DNA of 64,000 bases from Trema orientale (taxonomy: Eukaryota > Streptophyta > Magnoliopsida > Rosales > Cannabaceae). The notes under the pieces are model-generated. The model made no database searches. It saw only the letters and a program-made list of their open reading frames with translations, and had not been told where the DNA came from. The position numbers were made by a program, and so were the translations under genes. The stretch is from positions 939,914 through 1,003,913 of the forward strand of contig JXTC01000035.1 in NCBI GenBank assembly GCA_002914845.1. The letters are read 5' to 3'. Of the stretch, positions 38,131 to 53,980 are shown piece by piece (position 1 is the stretch's first letter; the number at the start of each line of letters is the position of its first letter).

Positions 38131-39535
38131 TGATGCAAAATGAGGTGAATTTATGCCTCCCAAATAGGTTTTTCAAATACTGAGATCGAAGCTGAATCCG
38201 ATACAGTCATAACGCAACGAAAATAAGGTAAATCGGAGTTAAAACGAAGAAATTATGCATCCGGGAAGCCACATCGTCAAACCAGTAGAACAATGGTGCT
38301 GTAGAGCCAAAAGTGGCACTCCAGCGCCAACTCCCGGGTACTTTTGGTACTGTAGCGCTAAAAATAGTGTCGTGGCACTACCTTCTACATCCTGGGTCAA
38401 TAATTAATGACCGAGATTAACTTTTTGATGATCCAAAGGTCCAAATTCGGCCTGCCTTAGGTTTACAGGATCCAACTCTTTAAAACCCTATCTTTGGGGT
38501 TGAAAGAGGCATATTGAGATAGAGATAAAGAGAGAATGACAACCATAGAAAGAGAGAAAGAAGATGAAGATATATTCCAAGCTACCCCATTTCTTAATTT
38601 CCTCATCAACATCAACATCATAATTTATTCTTAACTTTTTCTCTTCATTTTCTTGTGAGTTTTTCATTATATTTTTCATATTTAGAGAGTGATATTGTTA
38701 AGAGAAAATCTTTGAGGGAGGATTCAAGAGAGCAAAAACCAAGTTTGGAGGAGGAGATTGACAACCTCCATGAATACCTTCAAGCTCTTCAAAGAGGGGG
38801 AATTCTAAAACTCTTTTCTTTTTGATATTTTGTATTTCTCAAATTCATTGTATTAAAATTTTATTGTTTTCAATTTATACCATGAACTAAATTCCTTTTT
38901 GTCTAGTTTTACTATGTGAACCAACCTAGTATCTTGTGTTTGCTTATTTCTCTTCTTTCATTAATAGAATCCATTGTTGAGTTATTTGCTTTATCTTATA
39001 CTTATTGCTTCTATTTNATAAGATTACTTAGTTTGGGGTAAGTTTGCATAGGGTAGGAATATATCTATGTGACTTGTGCAACCTCTTTGAGAATTACTAA
39101 ACTTAATAAATCTAGTCAATTTATATTAGGAGTAACATATTAGCTTGTCTAGGTGTTTTCACTTATATTTTGAAAGGGAGTTTATGAATACATTCGAATT
39201 CTTAGTTGACAACTCTAGTGAATTAATTAATTTAAGAGAGAAATTGTGAAATAGCATAACAAGAGAATTGTTGGAGAATTAGTAAACCTAGACCTTTTTC
39301 TTATTGATTTATCTTTTATTCATTTTACATGCTAGTTTAGTTACTTTGTTTTATTTCCCTAAAATCTATATTTCAGTTGTTTGGATAAAGTTAGGATTGA
39401 CCAATTTTATTGCTTAGTTTAGACTTAGTAATCAATCATCATGGGTTCGACACTCTTAACTCCTAAATCTATGTTATTTGTGACCGTATACACTTGTACG
39501 GGAGTGTGTAAATTTATAGTTGCACATTCCAATCA
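38131..39535 (+). mobile_element. LTR of an unclassified family, copy 2 (empty hAT site)
   Basis: Begins TGATGCAAAATGAGGTGAAT and ends GCACATTCCAATCA. It aligns with 30758-32992 without the hAT element. A single ambiguous base at 39017 coincides with about 82 bp that are present in copy 1 but missing here. No coding domain adjoins it. Confidence 0.5.
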
Positions 39536-43463
<3,928 letters not shown>

Positions 43464-43673
43464 AAATATTGTACTTTTTCTTCTATGACTATGTAAAAAA
43501 ATTTCAGTTATATATGTATTATTATGTTGACTATATTATTGCATCTGTCAGATACCATATTGCTAGATGATTTGATCACATTGGAAGAAATTGACTTATA
43601 TAAATCGGGTTTACAAAATTTGGGTCATTGATCGAAAGTCAAAATTTTTGACTTTGGTGTGATCTAGTTTTGA
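43464..43673. other. Shared 3' intergenic region of two convergent genes
   Basis: Only 210 bp separate the two stop codons, so both 3' UTRs and polyadenylation signals must fit here and may overlap. AT-rich with several near-AATAAA words. No separate terminator signal can be singled out. Confidence 0.6.
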
Positions 43674-46600
43674 TTATCTAGGGGACATGGTGGAGTAACT
43701 ACAAGTGGCACGAGAAGAAGGGTGGCTGGTGTTGGTGAAGGAGCTAAAGTGGTTGAACTCTCTCTTCATGGCTTTGTAGACATGATCTAAGCCTTCTTCA
43801 ATTAACTCCAAGACCGTTTGTGGCATTGGTGGCATGTTAATGTCCATTGATCCTTCTAGCATTCTCACCACGTCTCCCATTGCAGGCCTCATGATAACCT
43901 CATCTTGAATGCACCAAAACGCTACTTTTAAAGCTCTTATGAGCTCTTCTTCGTCTACTGCTCCTTCTAGTCTCCTGTCAGCTGCTTTCAGTGGCATTCC
44001 ATTTGTCATCTCCTACAAGAATTATTATTCACTTTAATTAGGATAAAAATAAAATGAAATAAAATCACTAAAATCTCATTGAAAAATGAAACAGAGGACT
44101 CTGGCTTTATTACCTTAAAAGCCAATCCAGGATAGAAGAAGTCATCTGCATCAAAAGACATGTCTAGGTTCCTCCGGCCACCAACAATCTCCAGAAGAAG
44201 CATGCCATAACTGTAAACATCGGCTTTTACCGTAATAGGCCGATTACTGACCCATTCCGGAGCTAAATAGCCTCTTGTTCCTCTGACCATTGTGACAACA
44301 TGGGAGTGCTCTCTTCCCATCAACTTAGCTAGTCCGAAATCCGAAACTTTAGGCGAAAATTTCTCATCCAACAGGATGTTTTCCGGTTTGATGTCACAAT
44401 GTATAATCCGATCACGACATTGCTCATGAAAGTACGCAATGCCCTGAGCGGTAGCCACTGCTATATTGAAGCGAGTTGGCCAATCTAGCAGCCGGTCCCT
44501 GGAATGGAACGAGGGGAAAATCCATTTGTCCAAGGATCCATTTTTCATGAATTCATAAACCAGAAGCCTGTAAATCATCAAGTGTTCAATAATTGTCCAC
44601 AGAATATATCCATTGAAGCTGTATAATGTCATGAAAATGAGTCCTATTATAAATATTAATTGAGTTACCTGTGTTGCCCTTCAGAGCAGTATCCACAAAG
44701 TCGAACCAAGTTCATGTGATGCATGGAGCCAATTGTGTTGACTTCAGTTATGAACTCCTTTTCCCCCTGTGGTAAAACCTTATCAAGTTTCTTTACAGCT
44801 ATCAGAGTTCCATCTGCAAGGCTTCCCTTGTATACACTCCCAAATCCTCCTGAAAAAAGGCATAAAAATCAGTATATAAAATCAAAACAATCTGACTAAA
44901 ACAGAACCATTACTTGTATATACATGTATATTTATGCTTACCGGTTCCAAGGACCTGAGAGAAATTCCACGTACGAATTTGCAAGTCCCGGTAGCTGAAA
45001 TTGATTGGAGTACCAGACAAGATCAAAGAGCTCTCCATAGCTCTTTTCAAAGTTCTTTTTCTATGCACATTGTAGTATAGCAACAAACAGAGGAGGGCTA
45101 TAAGAACAGTCATGCTAAGCACAATAGGAATGACCAAAACCTTCTCTTTCCCATTTAAAGTACCATCAGACGAATCCCCAGACCCTTCTCCGCCGTCCCC
45201 CGTCTCCAAACCGTTCGATCGAACCTTAACAAACAAAGTAGATCCAGTATCCTCGTACCCTCCATAATCCAAGCTCCTCAGAACCCAACAATAAGGCTTC
45301 TCATCATCAAATCCATAAACAGAGGCAATACACTCACAATCCGATAAACATGCGTCCCCACACTTTGACACGTTCCGTACGTCACTATAGTTGGCTATGA
45401 CAGAAAAATCAGAGTAATAGTAATTAGTTTGCGGAACCGTCGAAATCCTGAACTGGGATTCCTGGTATCCTTGTCTAGGGTCACACTTCCCTATCAACGA
45501 AGAATTCTCCGAACACTGGCTGTCTTTCCCAGCCTTTGAAGTCCCAGGTAGACAAGTACAAGAAGCGTTAGTTTGGCTCCTGTCGAGGTTACATATCCCA
45601 TTCCCACAAATCCCAGCAATGTCACAAGGCTTGGACACCGCAGCCCATTCCGGGACCCATTGGCGCGACCCGTTAACGTCGTCGTCCCAACGGTAAAGAC
45701 GAAGGTTCCCATTAGTCTCCAAGGTCAAGCGCCGGAGTACCGACAACCCGGTGGAGCGGTTCGTTGCCGCCGATAAGCCACCGTAGTCATCGTCGTTCTT
45801 GTACACGTAAACGGCTCCGTCGGAGGACTCCCCGTACACGATTCCAAAGCTGCCCTTTTCGTCCAAAACGGCAACGACATCCCCTGTTACGTTTGATATG
45901 TCTGGTCCTTGCCAGTAGGAGTAGTTGGCGTAAGAATCTGGTGAGGAGTCGTATGTTTCGGGGAGATTGTACGTCAAAGCGAGGCTTAATGAAGTTGGCT
46001 GTTGGAGCATTTTGAGAGCGTAGTAGCTCGCTCTGGGGGGTGATTGTGATGTGGTTAGCTCTAATGAGACTGACAGGGGCTGGTTTGGGAGCAGAGTGTC
46101 CGATGGGTGTGAGAAGCTCTGCCAGATAGGGCGCTTGGTGTCGTCGTGCAGAATGAAGTTGCCGGACTCGGACATGGCGGCGGCTTGAACTCCGGCGCGG
46201 GATGTGTTCGAGGCCCAGATGACGGCGGCTTCGCCGTCGGAGAGGACGAGGTTTCCGGTGCTGTCGAGCTCCAAGATTGCGTTTTTGGTGACCGAAGAGT
46301 TTCTATATTTAGATGATTGAGAGAGAGAATGAAATTTTTGTTTGGACAAATTTACCTGCAAAAGCTTTAGTAAAGACTACGTACTCTAGAGATGTTTGAA
46401 TTTTTTGTTTGTGATTTCTCTCTAGTGTCTAATATCCATTCATATTTAATCTTTAGACTTACGAAAATTTCTATATCTTCTTATCAACCCAAAGTCTCAA
46501 ACTTTCATCTATCTAGACTTTTTTATTGAACAATAGGATATTAAAAGTTGACACATAATGTACGTAGATGGTTTAAAGTCATTGAGGCATATTATAAGTC

Positions 46601-47047
46601 ACCTAAAATTCTAACCAGTAATGGCTAATATGAATACAGAACTAGCAGAGTTCTTCTATTTGTGTCATGCATGCATGAAAAGATTAGTGACATTATCATA
46701 TTTTCTCAAACCATATAAGAAATATATGTATATATTGATGTATCTACATAAGTACATGAAGGGGTCACTTACCTGTTAGGTGACCAGACTACGGTACGGT
46801 CTCCTGGAAGTTCTGCAAACCAAATTGCGAGTTGAAGTCTGTCATCTCCATCCTCTATTGGGGTGAATCCAAAAGCAAAGGTACCATTGTCTGAGACCCA
46901 AGCTTTGTTTTCCTCCCTAGCCAACAACCTCGAACCCAGACCAATCTGGCTAGCCATCGAGCCATGTAATTCAAACCCAGCAAGGACCAAGAGTCCCAAC
47001 AAGGCCAAACGACACAAATTATTATTAAAACTACAAGAGTTGGCCAT
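43674..47047 (-). CDS. G-type lectin S-receptor-like Ser/Thr kinase (At5g24080-like)
   Basis: Single-pass plasma-membrane receptor kinase, ligand unknown. Five exons on the minus strand: 47047-46773, 46302-44942, 44849-44669, 44567-44114, 44012-43674. All introns are GT-AG, phases are consistent, and the sum is 2610 nt or 869 residues, about full length for the family. Order: signal peptide (1 to about 32), B-lectin region (to about 165), S-locus-like region, EGF-like cysteines ([13 protein letters not shown]), PAN-like region ([18 protein letters not shown]), transmembrane helix (about 480-502) and kinase (about 541-810). Kinase residues: glycine loop LGTGGFGS, Lys565 in IAVKK, catalytic loop HCDIKPEN (Asp664) and DFG Asp682. 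Cys663 before the catalytic Asp makes it a non-RD kinase. A TATA-like CATAAATAAA lies about 75 bp before the ATG. The gene looks intact. The start is the first in-frame ATG and gives a good signal peptide. Confidence 0.92.
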
Positions 47048-48684
47048 ATGGGAAGCTGAACTGGCCAGTATATTATTTTGTTAGAGAGAACCGAGCTTAA
47101 AAAGTTTCATATCTGTCTTTATTTATGGGGAAAAGAAATGAGAGAAGTAAAAGAGTCTACTTAAGGGTGTTAAATGAGAAAAGAAAAAATGTGACATTTT
47201 AATGACACGTATGTATTGGTGGGTGAGCTACACGTTGAAAATAAGCCGCCGGAACAAAAATGGTCGGCTGGGACTTAGGAGAGTATACAATCGGATATTG
47301 GATTTGGGGGTACGTGTTGATTAGATAGTGGCTTTCAAAGGGCTAAAGAAAGTTTGTGACCAAACGATCGAAAGGCCTAAGCCAATTGACACGTAATCAC
47401 AATTATTTTGCATGAGAATAATTTCTTATTTTCACACTTGGAATTCCGTATAGGATTTGCGCTTTTTTGTACTTGCCCCGCGAGATCATAGATTATGATG
47501 ATGGTGACCTTTTCTCAAGACACAAATTTGAAAGCAGATATAGTTTTAGTTAGTGTTCAAGCCGCAAGTTTGCACATTTGTGTCACACTTATATTTACAA
47601 TTTTACGTATCTGTTTACATAAAAGTGCATGTACAAATGCACAATATTATCAATGTGCGATGTTGTATTTTTTGTTTTCAGTACAAAAAATTGGTTTTGT
47701 TATTTAGGCCATAAAACCTAGACCCTCTAGTTTTTCCCGTTGTTCTATTTATTTATTTGTTTATTTATTGGGTGGGGTGATAGGTACGAGAAAAGAAAGA
47801 TTGATGACGGTGACATCACAATTATTTTCAAAATTTTATCCATTTTTTTTGAAAGGGATATGTTCATTATTGCATCATTTCTTATCAACCAAAGGAATAA
47901 ACCTTTTGAAAATGGGGATCTTGAATATGAATGTGGGGGACCTTTGCATTTAAGACATGTTACTTTAGTTTGACATTCACGCCACTTATAAATTATTGAT
48001 TTCACTTGGAAAAAAGTCTCCCTTAATATGGGTGACCATGCATGTTGGTGTATAAAGAAGAAATCTCTTCTAATTATTGTTTTCTCTGTGTTTAATCCAT
48101 TGTTTTATATTAATAGACCATTCTCATATATTAACAACAGTAAGAATGAACACTAATTATAAAAAAAAAAAAAAAACCATAGTGATAATAAAGAAGAACA
48201 TCGAAGATATAGCTTAAAAACGAGAAATGCGTATGGGTTTGTCTCTATTCTTAGTACATTTACTAGCGATCCTGCCATTTCTTTTCTTTACTTTTTTTCT
48301 GGCTTTAATGTGATCATGCTGCTATGAGTTGTGTGATTAGTTCCGTCTGGAAATCTTTCAATAGTTGTACCAATTACTGCAAACCAGAATTTTTAATAAA
48401 TAAAGCTAAATTAATTATAAATGAAAAAGACTATTAAATATATCATTAATGTATACCTTTAAATTTTAATAAAAGGACTAAAGGAGCCTTTTGGAGAATG
48501 GCTAATTTTAAAATTATAAAAAAAATGCAGTTTTCTTAATAAATTATATGAGAATATCAGATAATAATACACTACATATATCATGTACTGTTAAATCAAC
48601 TGATATATCCCTATAAAACTAATTTTTAGACATTTGAATGTCCAAAACAAACACTCACTCTAAGTTCTAAATTTTGAACGTAAT
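47048..48684. other. Intergenic sequence upstream of the receptor kinase
   Basis: The first 150 bp hold the kinase promoter. Beyond that the DNA is unremarkable and AT-rich. Overlapping short frames at 47740-48005 on both strands look accidental. Confidence 0.55.
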
Positions 48685-48781
48685 TATGGTCAAAGACATA
48701 ATTTAGTAGTAATCACACTTTCTCCGTTGTGGAGGATCTTGAGTTCGAATCCATACTCCGCCAAGTCAAAAAAAAAAAAAA
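48685..48781 (+). mobile_element. Short tRNA-derived SINE relic
   Basis: Contains a good B box (GAGTTCGAATCC, about 48739-48750), a weak A box near TTTAGTAGTAATC, and ends in about 13 A. AACGTAAT occurs before (48677-48684) and after (48780-48787), a likely target-site duplication. It lacks the tail shared by the SINEs at 19712, 51075 and 53343, so it is a different family. Confidence 0.55.
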
Positions 48782-48892
48782 CGTAATCAATACTAATAAA
48801 GTTTTTAAACTGCATAAATGGATGGAACCTTTTGAAAATGATTTTTTTTTTCTTTTAATGAATGATCATTATATTTATGACTCAATCATAAC

Positions 48893-49787
48893 CAAGCACA
48901 GAGTTAGTACATGCTCAGTGGGGGCGACGGCCCCTCTCACTTTCTGAAAATTGTATTTTTTTACTCTATTTTTATTTGAAAATTTCAGTTTTATCATTTA
49001 TTTGTCCACCTAAATTATTATAGTTATAGTTTTTGCCCTCATATTTTATAAAAAAAATTCAATAATGCCCCTTATATGACCACTTGATTTTTATTTTGTT
49101 TGAACTTTACTTATATTATTTTGAAATATTTAGTTTTGTCCTTATTTTGGATAATTTTTATTTGAACTCATTTTAAATATTTTTTTTAATTCTATATTAG
49201 TCTATGTTGACTAATGCAGTGACAGAGCCATACAAATTTTTCAGGGGGGTAAAATCTAATATTAATTTTTTTTGGTGCCCCTCCCTTTTGCTCTCTATAT
49301 TTTTTTTCTTCAAATTAACATGTAATTGAGTAATATAATTTAGGGGTGGCAATCTAAAAATGACCATTTTGAAACACACATAGTCAATATAGACATAATT
49401 AAATTGAGATCCAAAGAAAAATTATTCATCAAAGTGTGAAAAAAATTATTTATTTAATAATAATAGAAGTAAACTTTAAAACTCATAAAATTCAATAGGG
49501 CAAATGAGAGGTATTATTGAATCTTTTAATGAAATATGTGAGTAAATTTTACATTATTAAAGTAAATTTTACATTATTAAAATTTAGAGGAGTAAATAAA
49601 GGATATAATTGAATACCGTTATAAATATAAGGTAAAAATGAAAATTTCCAAAGTTTGAGGGGGCATATGTTCCTCTGGGGCCAAGCTAGCTCCATCGTGG
49701 ACTAATGCTTCAAAATTAGCTAATTTTTTTTTTAATGTAGTTTAATTTAATGTATGCCCCTAAAAAAAATTCCTGGTTCCGTCATTG
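48893..49787. mobile_element. hAT MITE (outer), interrupted by another hAT MITE
   Basis: Flanked by the identical 8-mer ATCATAAC at 48885-48892 and 49788-49795. The left end CAAGCACAGAGTTAG and the inverse of the right end CAATGACGGAACCAG are diverged hAT-type termini. Near the left end is GTGGGGGCGACGGCCCC, typical of this group. Without the nested element at 49217-49699 (and its duplicated 8-mer) it would be about 404 bp. No transposase sequence seen. Confidence 0.85.
49217..49699. mobile_element. hAT MITE (inner), nested in another hAT MITE
   Basis: Flanked by the identical 8-mer GACTAATG at 49209-49216 and 49700-49707. The left end CAGTGACAGAGCCA and the inverse of the right end CACGATGGAGCTAG are hAT-type. 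Internal GGGGGG/CCCC words match the other GGAGCCA elements in the window. It inserted after the outer element was already in place. Confidence 0.88.
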
Positions 49788-49869
49788 ATCATAACTAGAT
49801 TGATCGTTTGTCATTAATTATTGACCAATAGAATTACCACTCACTAAAACTGGTCATCCTAAAATATAG

Positions 49870-50200
49870 TTCTAAAAATATCATTTCGGCTTAAATTGGC
49901 TCCTAGTCTCGTCCAAACCCGGAGAAGAAGCAGGTGATCCCTTAATTTTGGGCCAAGACTTTTTAATAGCTCCAATTGAAGATAAAAAGACATGGGTAGG
50001 AGTCACTTGGGCCTAAATAACTTTTTTGTAAATCTTTTTTAAAAAGACATTTTTAGGAGTTTCAAGAACATTTTGACCTATGATCAAGAGTTTCTTAACC
50101 ATGAAAAAAATAATGGTTTTTTCATGTCAAGAAACTCTTGACCATAAGTCAAAGCATTCTTGATACTCCTAAAATTATTATTTTGAAACAAAAAATCCAC
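49870..50200. mobile_element. Hairpin MITE, copy 1
   Basis: An inverted repeat centred near 50110: TTAGGAGTTTCAAGAACATT, ATCAAGAGTTTCTTAACCAT and ATGAAAAAA pair with TTTTTTCAT, GTCAAGAAACTCTTGACCAT and ATTCTTGATACTCCTAA. The same design with related sequence is at 54585-54890. Non-coding. Confidence 0.6.
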
Positions 50201-51055
50201 AAAAAATGAAATGAACCGGAAAGAGAGGATCTTCAATCAAGGGTTTCTTACAAAACTATGAAACAAAAACATAAAAGTTGAAAAATACTAATGTTCAAAA
50301 ACCGGAACAAAAATATGATACCTTTAAAATTTGTAATTTAGATATGATATTTTAAGAAATCAAAATATAAAATGTGATATCTTTGAAAGTTTATTTGACA
50401 AACCATGATAACCTCTTGGGTTATCGGGTAAGTTAAGGTAACCTCCTTGGTATATTTCATAACCTAAGAATACTGGGCACCGTTAAAAAAAAAATCATTT
50501 GAAAAAAAAAAATTACAATTAAGATGTGATATTTTGAAAAGGATATTTAGAATAATGCTATCTCAAATTAACATCTAATGATATGACATCATTTTATTTG
50601 CACCTTATGTCAAAATGAGACCATATCGTTTAACGTTGTATGATGAAAAATGATGCTACATCATGGAATATAAGTCTCGAGTGTCTCTAGTATTTACTTA
50701 CGAGAAGTCTGATATTTTTAGAAACAATAATCTGTTAGTGGGATAACTTAAAAGGTATTGTACGTTTTAAAGTCTAACCGTTACTTCTCAAAACTTAGTG
50801 GATATTTGTCAAATGAAAAAACTAGGCGAGTTTTTTTTTTAGCAGATTTAATAATTTTCTTCCAAAAATATCCTTGAATTTAAACTCAACCATGCAAGTG
50901 TGACTGGTTTAAGTTAGTCTTCAACTTATTGGTTTAAGTTCCGTAAACAAACCTCAACCAATTAGAGAAAAATTAGTGGTGTATTTGGACTTTACAAGAA
51001 AAATGCTATAAACCAAATTTAAAAAAATAAACTGCTAAAATTGAAAACTTAACTT
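50201..51055. other. AT-rich intergenic sequence
   Basis: No gene. Possible weak relative of the small MITE at 39911 near 50545-50700. Confidence 0.45.
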
Positions 51056-51074
51056 ACAAACTGCTATTGAGCTT

Positions 51075-51241
51075 TTTTTTAAAAAAAAAAAAAAGTGAGG
51101 CTTAACTAATGACCACCACTTACTACAAATTAAAGAAAAATGACACACACACACACACTACCAAGGTTTGAACCCCTGACCCCCCCAAACACACACACAC
51201 AACCCTCAAACCTTGAACCAACTGAGCTAGCCCCAGTTGGC
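51075..51241 (-). mobile_element. tRNA-derived SINE, copy 2, with 19-bp target duplication
   Basis: On the minus strand: A box TAGCTCAGTTGG (plus 51218-51229), B box GGTTCAAACC (plus 51165-51174), then the family tail GTAGTAAGTGGTGGTCATTA followed by GTTAAGCCTCACTT and a T/A-rich end. The 19-mer ACAAACTGCTATTGAGCTT stands exactly on both sides (51056-51074 and 51242-51260). The identical duplication and nearly canonical boxes indicate a fairly recent insertion. AC repeats inside are polymorphic-type sequence. Confidence 0.92.
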
Positions 51242-51260
51242 ACAAACTGCTATTGAGCTT

Positions 51261-52252
51261 AATTTCACGTTAATCAAGACAAAATTTCCAAATTAATAAA
51301 ATGGACCGTACGACCAGACGAGATAAATTTACACTCACGTGTAAAATATGAGTACTATATATTTTCGGTGTAAATTTTTTTCTATAGTTTACATTTGCAG
51401 TGTAAATTTATACTTCTAGTATACATTTGGAAATGTAAACTGATTTTTAGGTGTAATTTTCGTTCATGAAATGGTATACATTTTATATATAAAATACATA
51501 TAGTTTACATTTCTTAAAAAAAAAAAAAAGTATTTATGAAGTAAAAATAAAACGAGTATATATGAAAATATACTTAAGAAAACAGGTATTTGTAAACTTT
51601 TTCTACCAGAAGGACCTCAAAAATGAGACTAACATGGACTAGGGAGTGTCCTAAAAGGACGTGGGAAATTAGAGTTTTGAGTAATTTATTTTGAAAAAAA
51701 TGTCTTTTTCTTTTAATTTCCTTCTTTTTCTTTTTCTAATTGAAATTTTACTTTCCTATTTTAATATTTTAGATTATGTCAAAGTATATCGGTTAATATT
51801 AGACTTAACTTAACAAAATTTAGAAATGAGATCATGTTTAATAATTGAAAATTAGCCATTATGCTAAAGACAGCAGAAGATAGAGGCACACGAACTTGAG
51901 AAACTTATTAACAAACAAACTATGAATTAGATATCAATTTTATTTTATTAATGAACTACAGAGAAATTAACGCCATTCCTTTTAATTACTTTCATTCTTA
52001 AGAAAATTCTAATAAAATCAAATGTTAATCAATCCAAAATTAACCAAAGAAAATTACCTAAAAGGCTATAAAGCCAATGATTTTCTCTTCAACGATGTGT
52101 AACATAATTATGACTAACTATGAGGTCATGATTCACATTGAGGTGCTTACTGAAATTTTAAAATGCTATAACTTTGTAGGCCTCACATGAAATCAATGAA
52201 AAACAATGGAAATACTATTCTCACCACATTTCTTGCAAACACTCCATACTCT
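51261..52252. other. Intergenic sequence, nothing recognised
   Basis: AT-rich, no open frames of note. A cluster of GTAAA/TTTACA words (about 51330-51510) may be an old palindromic repeat. Confidence 0.45.
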
Positions 52253-52960
52253 TTGGCTTCGTTTGGTATGCAGAATAGAATAGGATTGGATTGGACTATT
52301 TTAAATTATTGGATTAGATTGGATATGATAAGATAAGATAGGATTATAACTCAATCTTATCCCATATTTGGTGTGCTACTTTTCGTTATGATAAGATTAG
52401 CATGTGTGTTTCATAGTTTTAATTAAACAACAAATTTTGAGGTTTAATTATTTAGAAAAATATCACTTTTAAAAATTAATTTAGAAAAAATGTAATTTTT
52501 AAAACTCAATTTTGTAAAAATATCATTTCTAAAAACTTATTTACAAAAAAACCACTTTTAAAAAATATTTTGAAAAAAACCACTTTTTAAGCTTATTTTT
52601 GGAAACATATCATTTTTATAAAATTATTTGCAAAAATACGATTTCTAAATTTTTTTTTGAAAATATCATTTCTGATTTTACCACTTTTAAAAGTTAATTT
52701 CGAAATTACCACTTTCAAAGTTTAATGTCCAAAGTACCATTTTTTACTACTCCAAAAATATTATATTATTTTTAATCAAATTCTTAATCCCTCCCAATCC
52801 CAAATTCTCAAGAGGATAAGATTATCCCCTTTCTAAGGATATTATTTTTAGAGTGGATTATTTTAATCCAATCCCATCCCTCTCACATGCATGTACTAAA
52901 TATGAGATTAATTCAATCCAATACAATCTCATCATCATCCTGCATTCTAAACATGGCCAA
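52253..52960. mobile_element. MITE with GTTTRGNATGCAG termini, expanded core
   Basis: The left end TTGGCTTCGTTTGGTATGCA and the inverse of the right end TTGGCCATGTTTAGAATGCA are clear inverted repeats continuing for about 40 bp (both have GGATTGGATT-type words further in). The core (about 52440-52745) is a run of about ten degenerate 30-bp units of the form AAAAATATCA-TTTTTAAAA. No duplication was confirmed at the ends. Probably Tourist-like. Confidence 0.6.
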
Positions 52961-53342
52961 GTATTATTATTATTCTTGAAAGATATTTACCCAAAAAGCT
53001 ATCACTGATAAATTTATAAATTTAAATAATAATAAGTCATCCATAATGAGTTGTATAATGATGTAATATATCTGCACACCTTTACAAAGGCAACTGAAGC
53101 AATGCAGAGCATTCTGATTACAATTCATGAATTAAGTGAACACATGAATGACATTCTAATGATTTTGATTTTGTTTTATACCATTTCACATAAACAATAC
53201 ATTAAACATAATGATTATCATTCTCATATTTTTTTCTTTTTGCTCTCATTCCTTTCACTAATTTATTTGGTTTATTATTGCGGTGAAATAAATATGCAAT
53301 AATTTTATTCAATAATCTTAAATTGATAATTCCTACTTCCAG

Positions 53343-53520
53343 GTACCCATTATTTGGAATCTTGGTCTTATGTTCGAGTCACACCGAGAGTAAGCGCGAA
53401 AACCTATTATCACTAATGGAGGAGGATGGAGTGGAAATTGGGTAGTAGTAGATATTTTCCTTTAATCGGTAATAAGTGGAGGTCATTATTAAGCCCCACT
53501 TTTTTTTTTTTCAAAAAAAA
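53343..53520 (+). mobile_element. tRNA-derived SINE, copy 3
   Basis: B-box-like ATGTTCGAGTC (about 53370-53380) and the family tail GGTAATAAGTGGAGGTCATT followed by ATTAAGCCCCACTT and T/A runs. The flanks AATTCCTACTTCCAG (53328-53342) and AATTCCTATTTCCAG (53521-53535) differ at one base and make a 15-bp target-site duplication. The A box is degenerate, so this is older than the copy at 51075. Confidence 0.8.
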
Positions 53521-53980
53521 AATTCCTATTTCCAGTTACAAGGGCCCACCATCAGTGAAACCAATTGATAGGAGATGTTTAATAAAGAGTGATAACTGCA
53601 CGCTACTATTGTTTTTTTTTTTTCACTCTTGGTGTCAATATAAGTTATTTTTTCTTTGCATTTATTTTTTTCCACTTAGTTTTAAGAGTAAGAAGATGAC
53701 TGGTGGAAGTTATACCTATGAATGTATGAAAAACTAGAAAAAAAAAATGTTAGTAAGTGAAAAATAAAAATAACATGCATTAAAACAAGAGCCAAAATGA
53801 ACGGGGGCAATCTTGTGTATCCCCCTGTAAAAATGGATCTCGCTAGTATTGTTTTGGATAAAATGGCTTTTATTAGAGTACTTTATAGAATGAATTTTTT
53901 AGAACTACCATAATATTAGTGACGGGTGGTCCTAAATTAGTCATATATTCATGGTTATAAATGTTGTTACGGTGCTAAAA

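Noticed and set aside
30758-39535. Both LTR copies as the two ends of one retrotransposon
   Set aside because: No primer-binding site follows the first copy, no matching 5-bp duplication flanks the pair, and the DNA between contains a different LTR family.
43474-43540. A single polyadenylation signal for the chitinase
   Set aside because: Several near-AATAAA words occur on both strands, so none can be chosen without transcript data.
45494-46015. Plus-strand and alternative minus-strand frames within the receptor kinase
   Set aside because: Shadows of the large second exon, arising from its higher GC content.
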